From assembly GCA_973895155.1 (NCBI GenBank), contig OZ316898.1, positions 6,882,001-6,946,000 of the forward strand: a DNA stretch of 64,000 nucleotides. Direction: 5' to 3'. This document shows, one piece after another, positions 34,931-47,199 of the stretch (position 1 is the stretch's first letter; every line of letters starts with the position of its first letter). A program made the position numbers and the translations under genes. The notes beneath the pieces are model-generated. The model made no database searches. It was not told where the DNA came from and worked only from the letters and a program-made list of their open reading frames with translations. Source of the DNA: Marsupella aquatica (taxonomy: Eukaryota; Marchantiophyta).

Positions 34931-35926
34931 TTTAATCATTAACACCGAATAAAAGCACGTTTTTCCCGTAGAAACCTCTGCTCGTGCGACGAGTGATGAG
35001 CTGAGAGCTGCAGATGGATGGTCCGATCCTGAAGTGAGGAAGGAGAGGGAGCGGCGATGGCGAGGGCAGAAAACTAGGGGCGGTGAAGAAGGTCGCAGAC
35101 TGATGACAGCGATGTCGATTAAGCCACGTGCATTACATGTTACAGTAAAACTCTGTACAGTCAACAGAGAATGAGCGAGCGAGAGAATTCGAGAGAGGGG
35201 AATTATTAGTTGCGAACCTGTTTTGCAAGAAGATTTGGATGTGCCTTGCGCCCGCCATTCCAGGGATTCCTATTCCGTCTGCTCTTCTTCTTCGTCGTTG
35301 CCCCTCCCTCCACAGCCATCCGAGCTGGCGGCCTGGATTTCGAGCCACAGAAGGCACGGGGACAATTGACGGCACTGGCCGAGAGAGCGTGCCAGGAACG
35401 TAGAGGAAAAGGCAGTCAGCGTGGATTTTAGTTTGGTTTTTGTTTCGGACTTGGGGCGTTGGGTTTGTCGAGACGTGAGGCGGCGAGGGGATGGAAGGGT
35501 CCGGGGGGTTTTGACTCACCTCTTGTTTCCTGTGTGTACACTACTGTGTGATAACGTGGATTCGATTGCCGAGGAAGCGAGGGGATCATATCTCACAATA
35601 GTGTGGTGTTATTAGGTTTAATGTGAATCTAAATTAAAATCGCCGCTGATATCGGGAGAGTGAAATCCGGTGATTCGTTGGATTGCTTTCAGTGTCGTCG
35701 GGAGAGATGGCGATTGGATTGAGAGGGGAAGGCTGAGAGGAAAGTGGGTTGATGATTGCGTTTCAAGCGAATGGACCTCTGCTGCTCCAGGGAGTCTCGT
35801 ACAGTCGTCGAGTCCGGTGTCAAATCAGCTAACGGTGATGGGTGAAGGAGACGAAGGTGATGGATGAATCATGTCGGGTCTCGTATTGTTGTGGGGGCCT
35901 GCACCGTGGCAGCAAGCTGAGGAATA
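34931..35926. promoter_or_regulatory. 5' flank and leader of the bHLH gene
   Basis: CpG-rich sequence between the tandem array and the first in-frame ATG of the bHLH gene. An in-frame TGA at 35918-35920 closes the frame just before the ATG. No specific promoter element was recognised. The long leader is inferred from composition only. Confidence 0.4.
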
Positions 35927-38900
35927 ATGTGTGCCACTGGAATGGAATCTGTAGATGAAGAGTTGAATGCAGTTCTCCAAGGACATCAGCTGAACCCTGC
36001 GCATGTTTCCCTTTTGGGTGTAGTCAGCACTGCTTCCACCGCCGCATCTTCTCTTGCAGGAGGAGGAGCAGGAGGAAGAGGCTTTGGTGAGGGCCAACAA
36101 TCTTTTTCGGCAGAGTAAGTGATCAGTTGTTGCCACTTAGCAGACTGACCACAACCCCACTTCGTTGAGAGACAGAGAGGCAGGGAGAACTTCGAGATTG
36201 CGGAATGTTTTAGGCAATCCAACCTTTTTGTCGGATTCGCGTGGGACCGGCGTAGTTGAAGGAGAGCGCCGGAGTGGGTTCAGAGGGGGAGGTTCGATTA
36301 TCTATGGATGCATGTGTGATATATCTTTGAGAGGCTTCTTTCCTTCACTTGCTTCATCCGCTTGGATTGGATTGTTGTCGACTGGGTGATCGTAAAGTAT
36401 CTCGTGTTGTTCCTCTTCTTCTACCTTTCCACGGCTTTTCCATTCGGATTTCCACCCACACACCCCCTCCTTCCAGTCCCCTTCGTCCGGCTGTGCTTGC
36501 CCCCTGTGAGTACTATAGATGTGAGTAGACTAGATGGCACTCGTCGCCTCCCAACCACGGGTGCTTGCTTGTCAAGCGGTTTGTCTATTTTTCTAATCCT
36601 CGGAAACACACGTAGCTGGACAGTGTTCCGGACCTTGGTGATCCAGGTGTCCATTTCTTCTATTCCCTCTCTGATTTTCCGATATCTACCACTACTATGA
36701 TCAAGAGAAGGTTGCGCCAGAAAGGATGGGAGTAGCGTTTGAGGTTCTAGTTTGCCCTGGGAGGATTCCTCCCATCGTATCAGGGGACGAAGACGTGTTA
36801 GTGTCTTGCTCCACTCTTCTCCAGAACGAGCGCTTCCTTTTGCATTAGTTACCCGCAAGGAAACCAGAAGGGAAGGGAAGGGAAGGTTTACGTGCAAGGG
36901 ATCTGTTGCACTGCGTTGCTGTGGTGGCGGAGGGTGTTATCGATCTGGTTTTTCCTCATAACAACGGGTATAGTACCGACACGGGGGATTCTCCTGTGTA
37001 GAATCTATCCATTCATGATGACACTTCCTCGGGGCCTGGCTCATTGGACCTAACTCTCTGTCAAGGCTGTGCATACATCTTGAAGTTCCTTTTGCCTGGT
37101 ACATAGGTGCACGTCTGGTACTCCCTCGTGACTTGCTCGTTGAAGGAAAAGAGGGAAAGATAGACTGCAGAAGTCAATTTTCCAGTCACTCCTGCATAGT
37201 TTTGTTTTGGCCGGTGTTCTGTTCTCGTCAGTCTTCTTTGACTGGGAGAGATGAGAGATTCGGATCCTTTCTTGTTGAAGTGCTTGAAGCTTGTCCGAGT
37301 GAGTTAGGGCAGTGTCTGCTTCGTCACTGGCAAAACTCACGTATGATTGTCTGGATGGACTGTGTATGATGCAGGCTTCCGCATGCAATGCTTGGACCTG
37401 GTGCCACGAGACCTTACAACGACTCAGGCACTAAATCAACCAGCATGTCAACCCAGACTATGAACCCGTACCAGGACCAGGGTGGGCGGAACAACTTTGG
37501 CCCCTCCACTCCGATTGCTCCCAAAAATGGAATCAGGCGTCCAGGGTTATGGTCTGGTGGGAACAGGAATTTTATGAATGGGGGCAGGAACGGAGAGCAG
37601 GACATCGATCCTAGACTTCAAGTACCTGACTTCCCTTCCGCTATACTCGATCAAAGCACGATTCCCATGCCTGACCCTTTCCGTCCACCGGGTGGGGGGC
37701 TTTCCCGTTACCACTCTGCTCCCGGCTCCTTTCTCGCTGGTCTTGCTGCCGATTTTCACCAAGACAGCGCTCTAAGCTCTTTCTTCTCTGATGCTGATTT
37801 ACCTCCACTGAACCCGCCCAGCGATACAAGTCTGGAGCATATGGACACGGAGCAGGCATCGTCCGCACTGTTCGACGACAAGTTCTTGCTGGATACGAGG
37901 AAATATGAGAGGATAGGGACTCAAGGATTGGGAGCTAGTCCCGGGGGTGGGACAGGTTTGGTTACCCAAAAATCGCTCCAAGCGTCTTTCAAACCTTCGA
38001 TGGAGGTGGTGCTTGAGAATCCTGTTGTAACGCCTCAGATGCCTACGAGCCCTCAGATGTCTCCGAGTTCGCAGATATCATCAACTATGGCGTCAAGCTT
38101 GGGTATGCCTTCGAGCATGGGCCTCGGTCAACAACAAATTAGCAACTCCCAGGGGGGGCAACAAATGAACCCCCTTGCGAACCTGAATCTTACAGGAAAC
38201 CTGAATTTCTCTACAGGATTGGGTAGTGACTTCATTAGCAATGGACCACAGGGTTCTGTAGGGGCTCATCAAAATAGCATTAGACCGAACAACTTACTTC
38301 GACAAAGCAGCTCTCCTGCCGGGCTTTTGGCTCAATTATCCATCGACGTGAAGAACCAGATTCCGAAGAGCGAGAAGCAGAGTCTCTCTAGTCCCTTGGC
38401 TCAATCCCCTGAAGATAGTCTGTCAGGAGGTACGTCCGAGGAAAACTTAGGGACAACTGGAATGATGTCTGGCATGGATGTAGGAGGGTGGGAGGACGCT
38501 GCTAACTCATATATGAACTCTTGGGGTGGCGACACCTTCTCAGCAAGGAAAAGGTTTCGTGACAATATGGACCTGGGTGATATCATGGTGTCAACAGAGA
38601 CCTCGGTGAGCAGAAAAACTCTCCTTCCTTTTGTTGGTGCCGTCATTGCTTCGCCAGTCAGTACCCGAAGGCAACAACACTTTTGGATTGGGTTTGCCCA
38701 CCGTTGCTGCCAAAATATCCATTAGATTTCTTAGACTCTTAACATGTAGCTATCTAGTGTAGTTATCCTGATACGCATGGATAGGCATCTTCTAGGCGGA
38801 GAAATGTCAACCGTATCGGAAGGTATCGTCTGTGCATCAGCTGGTTATCGTCAATGATTCAGATGTGAACTCGAGGCGCTCATTTTCATCTCCGATAACA

Positions 38901-39747
38901 TTCTTCAGAAAACCTGGGAGGACTAATATATGATGTTGCTGTTAGCAGGGAAGGGGGCCACCTATCGATCATGGACCTGCTCCTGGCAGTCTTACCAGGC
39001 ATATGAGCTTGCCCACACCGAAATCGAAGGCTGTCTTGCCCGATGACATCTTACAGTCAGTACCTTGCCGAATTCGTGCGAAACGTGGCTGTGCGACTCA
39101 CCCCCGCAGTATCGCTGAGCGGGTCAGTGCCTACTCTCGTTGGACGGAAATTTTTCAATGCCCCTACGCGGTCTCTTTCCGTCGGGTCCTTTTACCAGTT
39201 ATCTGAGAGTAGTTGGTTGGAGGGAGTAGCTCTTTCCTTCCCTAGCACCTTTTGAGAGAGGGCCTAATTTGCTTCGGTACACTATTGCAGGTTCGAAGGA
39301 CTCGTATCAGTGAGAGAATGAGGAAGCTTCAAGAGCTGGTACCGAACATGGATAAAGTATGTCCCAATCGCCTGTTTGTAGCAAACCTTGCGAAGCATTT
39401 CCTATGTTCTGCGGTGTCTCGCACGATTTTAGAATCACCTCCGGCTGACATGGTCTTTTTCTCGATTTTGTTTTGAAGCAACAAACCAACACCGCAGATA
39501 TGCTGGATGAAGCGGTGGAGTATGTAAAGCAACTGCAACGGCAAGTACAGGTGCTTCTCATCGCTGATCCACTGCGACATTGAAAAGAGATCTCTTCTTT
39601 GGTTTCTTAGGACACTCTGGCAATGACGGGCATTTGACATGATGTTAATCTCGATTTTTATCTTGTTGATTGGGACAGGAGCTCACTGAAACTCAAGCCA
39701 AATGCAATGGGTCTTGTCATCAAGATCACAAGGCCAGTGTGACTTAG
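35927..39747 (+). CDS. bHLH transcription factor, FBH/bHLH122-like, six exons, about 599 aa
   Basis: Exons: 35927-36114, 37375-38605, 38949-39122, 39291-39356, 39479-39550 and 39679-39747 (stop TAG). All junctions are GT-AG and in frame, and the total is exactly 600 codons. Exon 1 (MESVDEELNAVL, then Ala/Gly-rich) lies 1,260 bp upstream and joins in phase 2. Residues about 172-186 (LSRYHSAPGSFLAGL) are the Arg-Tyr-x-Ser-Ala-Pro signature of this plant bHLH subfamily. ARKRFRDNMDLGD (about 453-465) is another conserved stretch. The bHLH spans about 514-580: basic region RIRAKRGCATHPRSIAER, helix 1 RRTRISERMRKLQELVPNMDK, and helix 2 TADMLDEAVEYVKQLQRQV. This subfamily comprises nuclear E-box-binding regulators, including Arabidopsis activators of CONSTANS and regulators of stomatal opening. 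It is longer than the usual 300-450 aa in seed plants because of Gln/Ser/Met-rich linkers. The second ATG (35942) is an in-frame alternative start. Confidence 0.93.
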
Positions 39748-41659
39748 GGACGGTGCCTGTTCTCTGTCATCTGTTTTTAGAAGATTGGGGGCAGATTGTG
39801 CATATATACGTGAAGAAGTATACTATAGCTGCCAACGGGAATCTGTTTGAGACACTGCAACATCATGGGAATTGCAACCAACTGGGGTAAGTTGGTGGCC
39901 TCTTCAAGTGCATATTATTTTGGGTAGCTTTAGTTCGCTCCCTTATTATAATCTCTCACAGAAATCAACTCTTCATATGAAGCTTCCCTTGCCCTCAACT
40001 TCATCTTTGTTCACTGTATAGGCTGGAAACCATATGCTTTTGTTGGGGTGTTGCGAACCTGTGCACCACAACTGGCACTGACAAAGGGCGTAATAAGAAA
40101 ACTGATTTACAGATCATCTTCAATCTCTAGGTCTATTAGTTATCATCCTTAGAATGCAGAGTTATCACAACATATCATAGAAGGAAAGGGGAAGCGTTTT
40201 GAGCAGAGGTCCGCTGTGGTATAGATTGTCTCCAAGACAACCTTAAACTGGGTAGCTCTCCTTCTCTGATACGTTTTGACCAGCTTCGTTTCTATCTGTC
40301 TTGACAAGAACAAGTCCACATATTTTTGCAGAACACGAATCTGGTAAGAATGTAGGGTTAGAAAATGTACCTCTTGCCAGTGGATGGAAATCATTGGCCA
40401 CCGTTGTTTCGCAAACTAAACTGGATAGCTGGGCATCTTGGTGAACCTTGTTACTTGTCAAAATAATCTGATTTTGTTGAGCCGGAATTCCTCTGGTCAG
40501 TGTTTGGTTATGTGCATACGATACCAACTCTTTACTATAACCTCACCTCTTTGCAATCCGTAATGTCCATTTTTATCCAATAATGATGGATGATTTATGA
40601 CAGGGTGTTCCGGGTAACAATTTGGGAGCATTGGCCTTTTTTTATAATCTCTGCAGTCTTGTTATGAATTTGCTTTCCACCTCAGGGGAGAAGTATGGTC
40701 ATCACGTTGTGGTCGTATCTCGTCAGTGAGGTTTTTGTGAATGTCTTTGGAGATATGTTTCTCTGGCAGGAAGAAGAGATGCATAATGCAGCGTAACCAG
40801 ATTGGCTGGACTTGATTATTCTTCTGCCCAAAAAGTTAACACAGCTCTTATGATAATAGGCATCACATTATGGATTGGTGAAACAGTAATTATGAGTGTG
40901 TTCGAGTGGATAGAGGGTCCCATCCTTCCTAACGCTCCTCGTTTGTAAGCAACCCTCAAGTCTGCCTTACATTGCCTAGTGGTTGCCGATGTTGGGATCA
41001 TTCAAGGATCAGGTTCGAGTGGTTCCTTGTTCGACTTACAGTCGATTGCATAACAGCAGCAGATTCAAGGATGGAATTGAAGCACTCGTGTCTTTTTCTT
41101 CGAAAATCTTCTCTCTTCGTGCAGAATGGCCAACCTGGCTTGTCATGGTTTTCAATAGAGTAGTCTTGTATTTGGAGGAACCCGCGCCCCTGTGCTCACT
41201 ACTACAACTGAAGGACACGTTTATTTTGGTAGCGAAATTTTCTTTCCTTCCACAAAGGACACCTTGCTGCCTGAGTTGGTAAATAGATAGTATGGGAGAT
41301 TGGAATCCTGCAACCGCTCACCACCACGGCGGGCATGTGGACCATACAATTCTAGCGTGTAGTTAGGGAATTCCCTGAACCTCCAGTTCGTTGCATTCCT
41401 TGTAATTGGGAGTTCGTAGCTTGCTAATGTTCCAGGCTTCCCTTTGTGGCCTGAACTATGCCATAGCACTGCTGCCCGTAAATTCTCTATTTCCCTCGTA
41501 AATATAAAGCACTGAATACTGACCCTTGTCGTCACCACATTGTGTGCACATTGTGTCGTCACCACATTGCAATGGGCCCCAATTGTATAACTCTGTAATT
41601 GACTAAGAGCTTTGATGAACAAAATCATTGGTTATATAAATCATTTTTAATCTTTTTTT
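39748..41659. other. 3' region of the bHLH gene and following DNA
   Basis: No gene recognised. The first part is probably the 3' UTR. Short frames here (for example 40983-41282) have no domain. CpG content falls off toward 41.6 kb, where repeat-rich DNA begins. Confidence 0.45.
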
Positions 41660-41920
41660 ACCTTTTTTTGAAGGGAAATCTGTGAAAGTCAACCACAATA
41701 GTTGAACCCAAGACAGGGATGCCTCTCTGGGCACATAAATCATTTTTGAATGCAGATGTCAATTGGTATTCGTCTCTACTCAAGTGAGCTACCATGCAGA
41801 TGTCAATTGGTATTCCTCTCTACTCAAGTGAGCTATCACAAAGTCATGCCTCTCTGGGCATATTGGTATTCCTCTCTACTCAAGTGAGCTATCACAAAGT
41901 CATGCCTCTCTGGGCATATA
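41660..41920 (-). mobile_element. Rearranged SINE fragments (family copy 4)
   Basis: On the minus strand, 41660-41722 carries the family 3' segment (cacagatttccctt), the box-B part (gggttcaactattgtgg) and the head (tgcccagagaggcat), with the middle deleted. 41757-41910 then holds repeated pieces of the head and box-A region (gatagctcacttgagtagag) two to three times. This is a tandemly shuffled SINE relic. Confidence 0.7.
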
Positions 41921-42120
41921 AATCATGTTTGAATGGAGATGTCAATTGGTATTAGTCCCCTAGAGGGTGCCACATGCGAAGTGTAAAAGGGAAACTTCAA
42001 GTTCCAGAACTGACCCAGCACATAAATCATTTTTGAATGGAGACGTCAATTGGTATTAGTCCCCTAGAGTGTGGCATATGTGAAGTGTAAAAGGGAAACT
42101 TCAAGTTCCAGAACTGACCG
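41921..42120. repeat. Two-copy tandem repeat, about 97 bp units
   Basis: Two adjacent copies share aatcat-tttgaatggaga-gtcaattggtattag, tcccctagag, gtgaagtgtaaaagggaaac and ttcaagttccagaactgacc. The copies begin near 41925 and 42023. The unit start overlaps the SINE relic's flank, so both probably duplicated together. Confidence 0.88.
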
Positions 42121-45100
42121 AGAGTAAAACAAGTCATATATTTGGCGCAACCTCCACATATCTTGGTCTTTGCCAAGTGTTCCCTTCACACATAACAAGC
42201 TCGTGTTTGCCAAATGTTGCCTTCAGATTCAACAAGCTCCAACGTTGTAGTTATTGAGTACTCGTTCTGTAGGTTAGATATAATCTGTTCCAGCACGGGG
42301 TGGAACAGTATATATGGAAGTATGTGAGAAAAGTAATCCATTCAAACCAAAGATTGGTAGTGATAGGGCACTGATTGAATAGGCACCAACCTTACTTTGT
42401 TAACACTTTATTGCATTTTCATTGAAAAATTCAAAAATTAAGTGATTCTACTCACTTACTCCTACTGTTTTTAGGTGGAATTATTTCATCTGCAAGGGAT
42501 TTGCAAGGCACTTTGGCTTAAACCTCCACACACACTTCCTCCTTCTGTTCTCTCAAACCTGAAAGTCTGTAACCACCAATGTCATTCTTAGCTCCTGGTC
42601 CACCAGGATCATACATTATTAGTAACCCGATTAGTAATGAGAATATGAACCAGAGAAGCACATAGGGCCAACTAGCATGTCCAAGATCCTTCAGAATGCA
42701 GCCCTAACTGCTTGCGCCAGTTTTGGAAAAAGCATCATCAACTCGATCTGTAAGGCTTATACATGTTGTGTTCGCAAAGGGGCTCATGTCCCTGCTGTGT
42801 CGTATGTGCAACATATTATACAAGGCTGTGCAAAACTATGAACCTTCAAATTTTGTTTTATTAGCCAAACAAAGGTCAGGACCTGCAAGGGGCTGAGTGT
42901 TTCTGGCCGTTGCCCTTGGGTGCCCCCATAAGACCTGCCATCATACCTGCCTCATTCATGTTGGTCTTATTCATTGCATCCCACATAATCTGGAGCATTG
43001 CAGGATATAGGGATACCAAGATTAAATTTGGGAGTGACACTATGTACCCTGTGCATAAAATAGTAATTGGCACATTATATGAGGCATGCAAGTAAGATCC
43101 ATTGACTACAATTTTTAAAAACAATTGTATTTCTGGTGAGTTATTGAAGTTGTAGGGTTGAAGGCCTATGAATCCTCATAATCAAAACTGAAAAGGCAAA
43201 TGAGCATATCTTTACCAAAAAATCCAACAAAACATTACAATGACGACCAAGTTGGGGACCCTTTCTGACTATTATGAAAATAAGTTTCAATTACACAATA
43301 ATTATTCATTGTGAGAAAAAATACACATTTTACATTCACAATACTTGGTCACCCTTACTAGACTAACTGATTCTAATGGTGTGTAACACTAAAATGGATA
43401 TAAAACCAATCGCGCGCAGTACAATTATGAGAGAAGAATTTTTCGTCACTTCCAATTGCAGACTGACTATTGTGTGCACTTTAGTATAAAGCAAAAGCTC
43501 ACTCCAAGTCCAAATGTCGACTGTCGACAGGATAGTGGACGAAAGCAAACCTCGTTTCCAAACCTACGGTGACCATTGTGTGCACTTTAGTAAAAGTCCA
43601 ACTGTCTAGAGAAGATTCGAGGACGAAAGTGAGGCTGGAATAATTCCTCGAGGAGATAAGGGGAGCCAAAGGAATGAGTCACTTTTCTCACTACCCTTAT
43701 AGGAAAACTCCATTAGTCAAACCTCTTAGGATAGGAGGTCTTCAGCAATGATTAGGGGGGACTCTCCATGGGACTGGAGGTACTAGCGCATAAAAAAGTA
43801 GCAGCATTAGGTTGGACTATGTGACAAGTGCCCACCCTGTGAATAGATTTTCCATAGCACAACAAACCGATTGTTATTCCTTCTATGGATCTGTCTATAG
43901 CTTTTTGATGTGCAGTTATCGACCCTCTCTCAATCCAAATACAAACTACCTGTGTAAGTGCAGGCTCCCTGCGGAATTGGAATACAGTCCACTTGTCCTA
44001 GTGCAGGCTCGCTAGGAAGATGGCCCACCTTGCACTTATCCACAGTATGCAATATGCATTTCTTTGTACTTAAATGCACAGTCTGCACTACCCAATAACT
44101 GCATGGGAAATGGGTTATGCACTTCCCCTTTGTATTGTTATGTCACACACATCTAACTCCTCATATCCCAAGCCATCATAGTGCATCATAGTGCACGATT
44201 CAAATGACTAAGTGCATGCAACTTTATTATGTATGCATTGCAGTAACTGATAAACTCATCATTATACACAGAAATGCATTAGTGTATTTGTCATTTAGTG
44301 ACTGTCTAAGATACAGTTAAAAAAATCTGCATTTTGGGTGCAATTACAGAGAAATCTATAATATTAGGGGACCACATGGCCACCCTGCACTTAGGCATGG
44401 TGGACTGTAGCCACACGATACTTCCGTGAAGCATTTTTTAGTGGACAGAATTGTACACATTCACATCATTGACAAGTCTTAGCTACAGTTCGTGGAGAAA
44501 ATTAGTGGGGCTTTTTGCATGTCTTTGAATTGCCACCTAGCCATAGACTCCATTCTTCAGAATCTTAAGGTTATCCTTATTCTATAGAGATATACTGTAA
44601 TCTTCAGAATTCAATCTAGGATATTAGATAAAGAGTATTCTTAACATCATCTTTTGCTCACAAGGTGATGTTAGGTACCGTCAGGAACCACAAGAATCCT
44701 TAAAAATTACTCTCAGGCTGTCTCTGTACACAGCCCTAGAACTTCTGGGTGACCAAACCCTGGTTGATCTTGGTCATGATTGTTAACAAAATCCTCCCTT
44801 GCTGGGCATCCTCCCTTGTCTGCAACTCATCACCTTCACCATTGAGATCGTCCATTCCCATCAAAAACCGGATTCCCCAAAACTGAAATCCCCCAATAGA
44901 TTGCCATAAGGATTGACAGCCCCAATATTTGTACCAATGCTTGTCTCACACTATCAATGTAGAGGATGCATGTTGCTTAAACCTTAAGTGCACCTATAAA
45001 TAGCTATGAGTTCCCCTCAGCTCTCGTTATAAAGTTCACAAGTTAAGGAATGGGCTTGAGCTCCACAAAAGGTGGTGAGTGCTCTGCCTTTTTATTGGCA

Positions 45101-46974
45101 AGTGCTCCCCCTTTTATAGTGAGACATTGTTCACCATAGGACATGAATGAGGAGAAGTTAGAGAGGGAATGAGACATTTATATGAGCAGTTGCGATTCAA
45201 TGCACCATTGTCCATCTCAGACTTGGATCCATCAAGTTTCACTTCTATTAGAGACAATCAAGATGCACACACATTACATGATTAGTGAGGGCAAGGCGTG
45301 GAGGGTGAGATGACAGGCATGGAGGGAAGGGGAGGCCAGAAGTTGTTCTGGTACCATGAAATGGTCTTGAAAAGTATCAAAGAACTTGAAAACTATCAAA
45401 GAACGGGCCAGGATTTCGTTCCACCAGTATGACATTTTGCAAACAGACAATTGGCCATATTAACTCGAGCGCGGCATTATAGTGTTTGATTTTCCTGAAA
45501 GCAGGAAATGATTGGAATGTGGGGCAAAAAAGAGGGGAAGTTCCTAACAAATTATCCCGTATTTAGGACCAGTGGTATTTAACTGCTTACTTGTTACTGG
45601 AGGGGGAATCCTTATCTCAAAGGAATCTACCCCACCCCAGAAACGTTCCCTGATCCTCATGACATCTGACGGCCCGTTTCTAAGGCAGATCGGCGGCGTA
45701 CACTGCTTTTTGTAGAATCACCAAAAACCCACTTCTCACTTTAGCCGCAGCCCTTTTCGCACCATAATAAATAACAGTTAGCTCCGTATTCTTGTCCCGT
45801 ACTCAACGGGTCAAGAGGTACAGTACTACAGTCCCGTGTAGCAAAGGGCAGAGCCGCAGAGCCGTCGGGCAGCCTTTGACGGTTGTTCAAACTTCAAACG
45901 GCACAGTCGGCCTGGTCCGTGCGTCGACACACTGTACCATACAATCATGGCCCTCTGGATTAAAAGCGGTCAAATATCGGCCGTGCATCGTACACTGGAC
46001 AATATTGTAGCGATGAAACTAAATGGGATAGACATCTCTAAAGTGAACTTTTACACTCTCTCAAAATGTACGGCTGAGATTAAATCTCTTGCAAACATGT
46101 GGGGCTAATAAGGAATGGTCTGAGGCCCTTTGTGTTGGGGGTGTTTAGAGAATAGGAGCGTCACCAGTCTCTTGTTGTAACCTCGCTTCTCTCACTGAGT
46201 TTTTTGAAGAGCTTGTCTGATTCCCAATGGATTTGTGTGCAATATTATGGTTGGCAAAGCAACTTGTTGAACCCTTGCATAGCAATCTGAGCTCTGTTAT
46301 TAATTAACAGTCTCGTTGGTTCACGTCATTGGTTTCTCATTCAAAACTCTTGCAAGGAAATCTCAACCCAATCTACCCTAGGGGGTTTAATTTAGTGAAC
46401 ATTTTGAGTTACCTTTTGTGATTCTAGTCTAATATAACTATTTATATATATTTTTAATATTTAATATTTATTTTAATTCATGAAAATATATATTGAAAAA
46501 TATTTTATAAATTCAAATATATTTTTTATTGCTTAAGTATCTAATCTCCATTTTATCTAATCTCCATTTTGGATCTCAACTGTTTAGTATAATTTTTGGA
46601 AGTCAACCCTCCAAGGATCTTTGTCCACTACATTAGATTTAACAAGTTAGTTGAACTGAGTACAAAAATGTTAGCTTTACAAACATTTTGTTGCTGCATC
46701 GATGACCTACTAGCATTCAGTGATATTTAATTTAACGTTTTAAAAATTTTGCAGTGGTTGCTTCTGCATTTCACTGAATGTCTTTGCAGAAAATTAGGCC
46801 CTTGGTTATCATGGTCTAACAAGCAACTGAAAAAATAAAGAATTCCATCTAGAGGACTTGTAGATGTTCAGTCCCTCTCCATTTTTTGTGGGCAAACCTT
46901 AGTCAATGCAGGCTACTGATACTCAGGCCGCTAATGATTCTGAGGCTGAAATTATTTATTTTTGCTGCATTGGC
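42121..46974. other. Repeat-rich intergenic DNA, no gene recognised
   Basis: No frame with a recognisable domain. A short CpG-rich patch at about 45.64-46.01 kb (many tcgg, acgg and gtcg words) stands out from its CpG-poor surroundings and could be an unmethylated regulatory patch, with no gene attached that I can see. Confidence 0.5.
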
Positions 46975-47165
46975 CACCACCTAATGCACTAGGGGGAGTG
47001 GCCAGAAAATACTCTACAAATATGCAAAAATTATCGTTTAACTGAAATAAATACGCCACCACCTAATGCACTATGGGGGAGTGCCCAGAAAATACTCTAC
47101 AAATATGCAAAAAGTATTGTTTAATTGAAATAAATACGCCACCACCTAATGCACTAATGGAGCAG
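46975..47165. repeat. Tandem repeat, 81-bp unit, about 2.3 copies
   Basis: ccaccacctaatgcacta recurs near 46975, 47056 and 47137. Full units share gggggagtg-ccagaaaatac, tctacaaatatgcaaaaa, gtttaa-tgaaataaatacg. The array lies just upstream of the ABCI12 gene's CpG-rich leader. Confidence 0.92.
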
Positions 47166-47199
47166 CCAGACAAGTGCTTGTCAATGGGGTAAAATAGTA

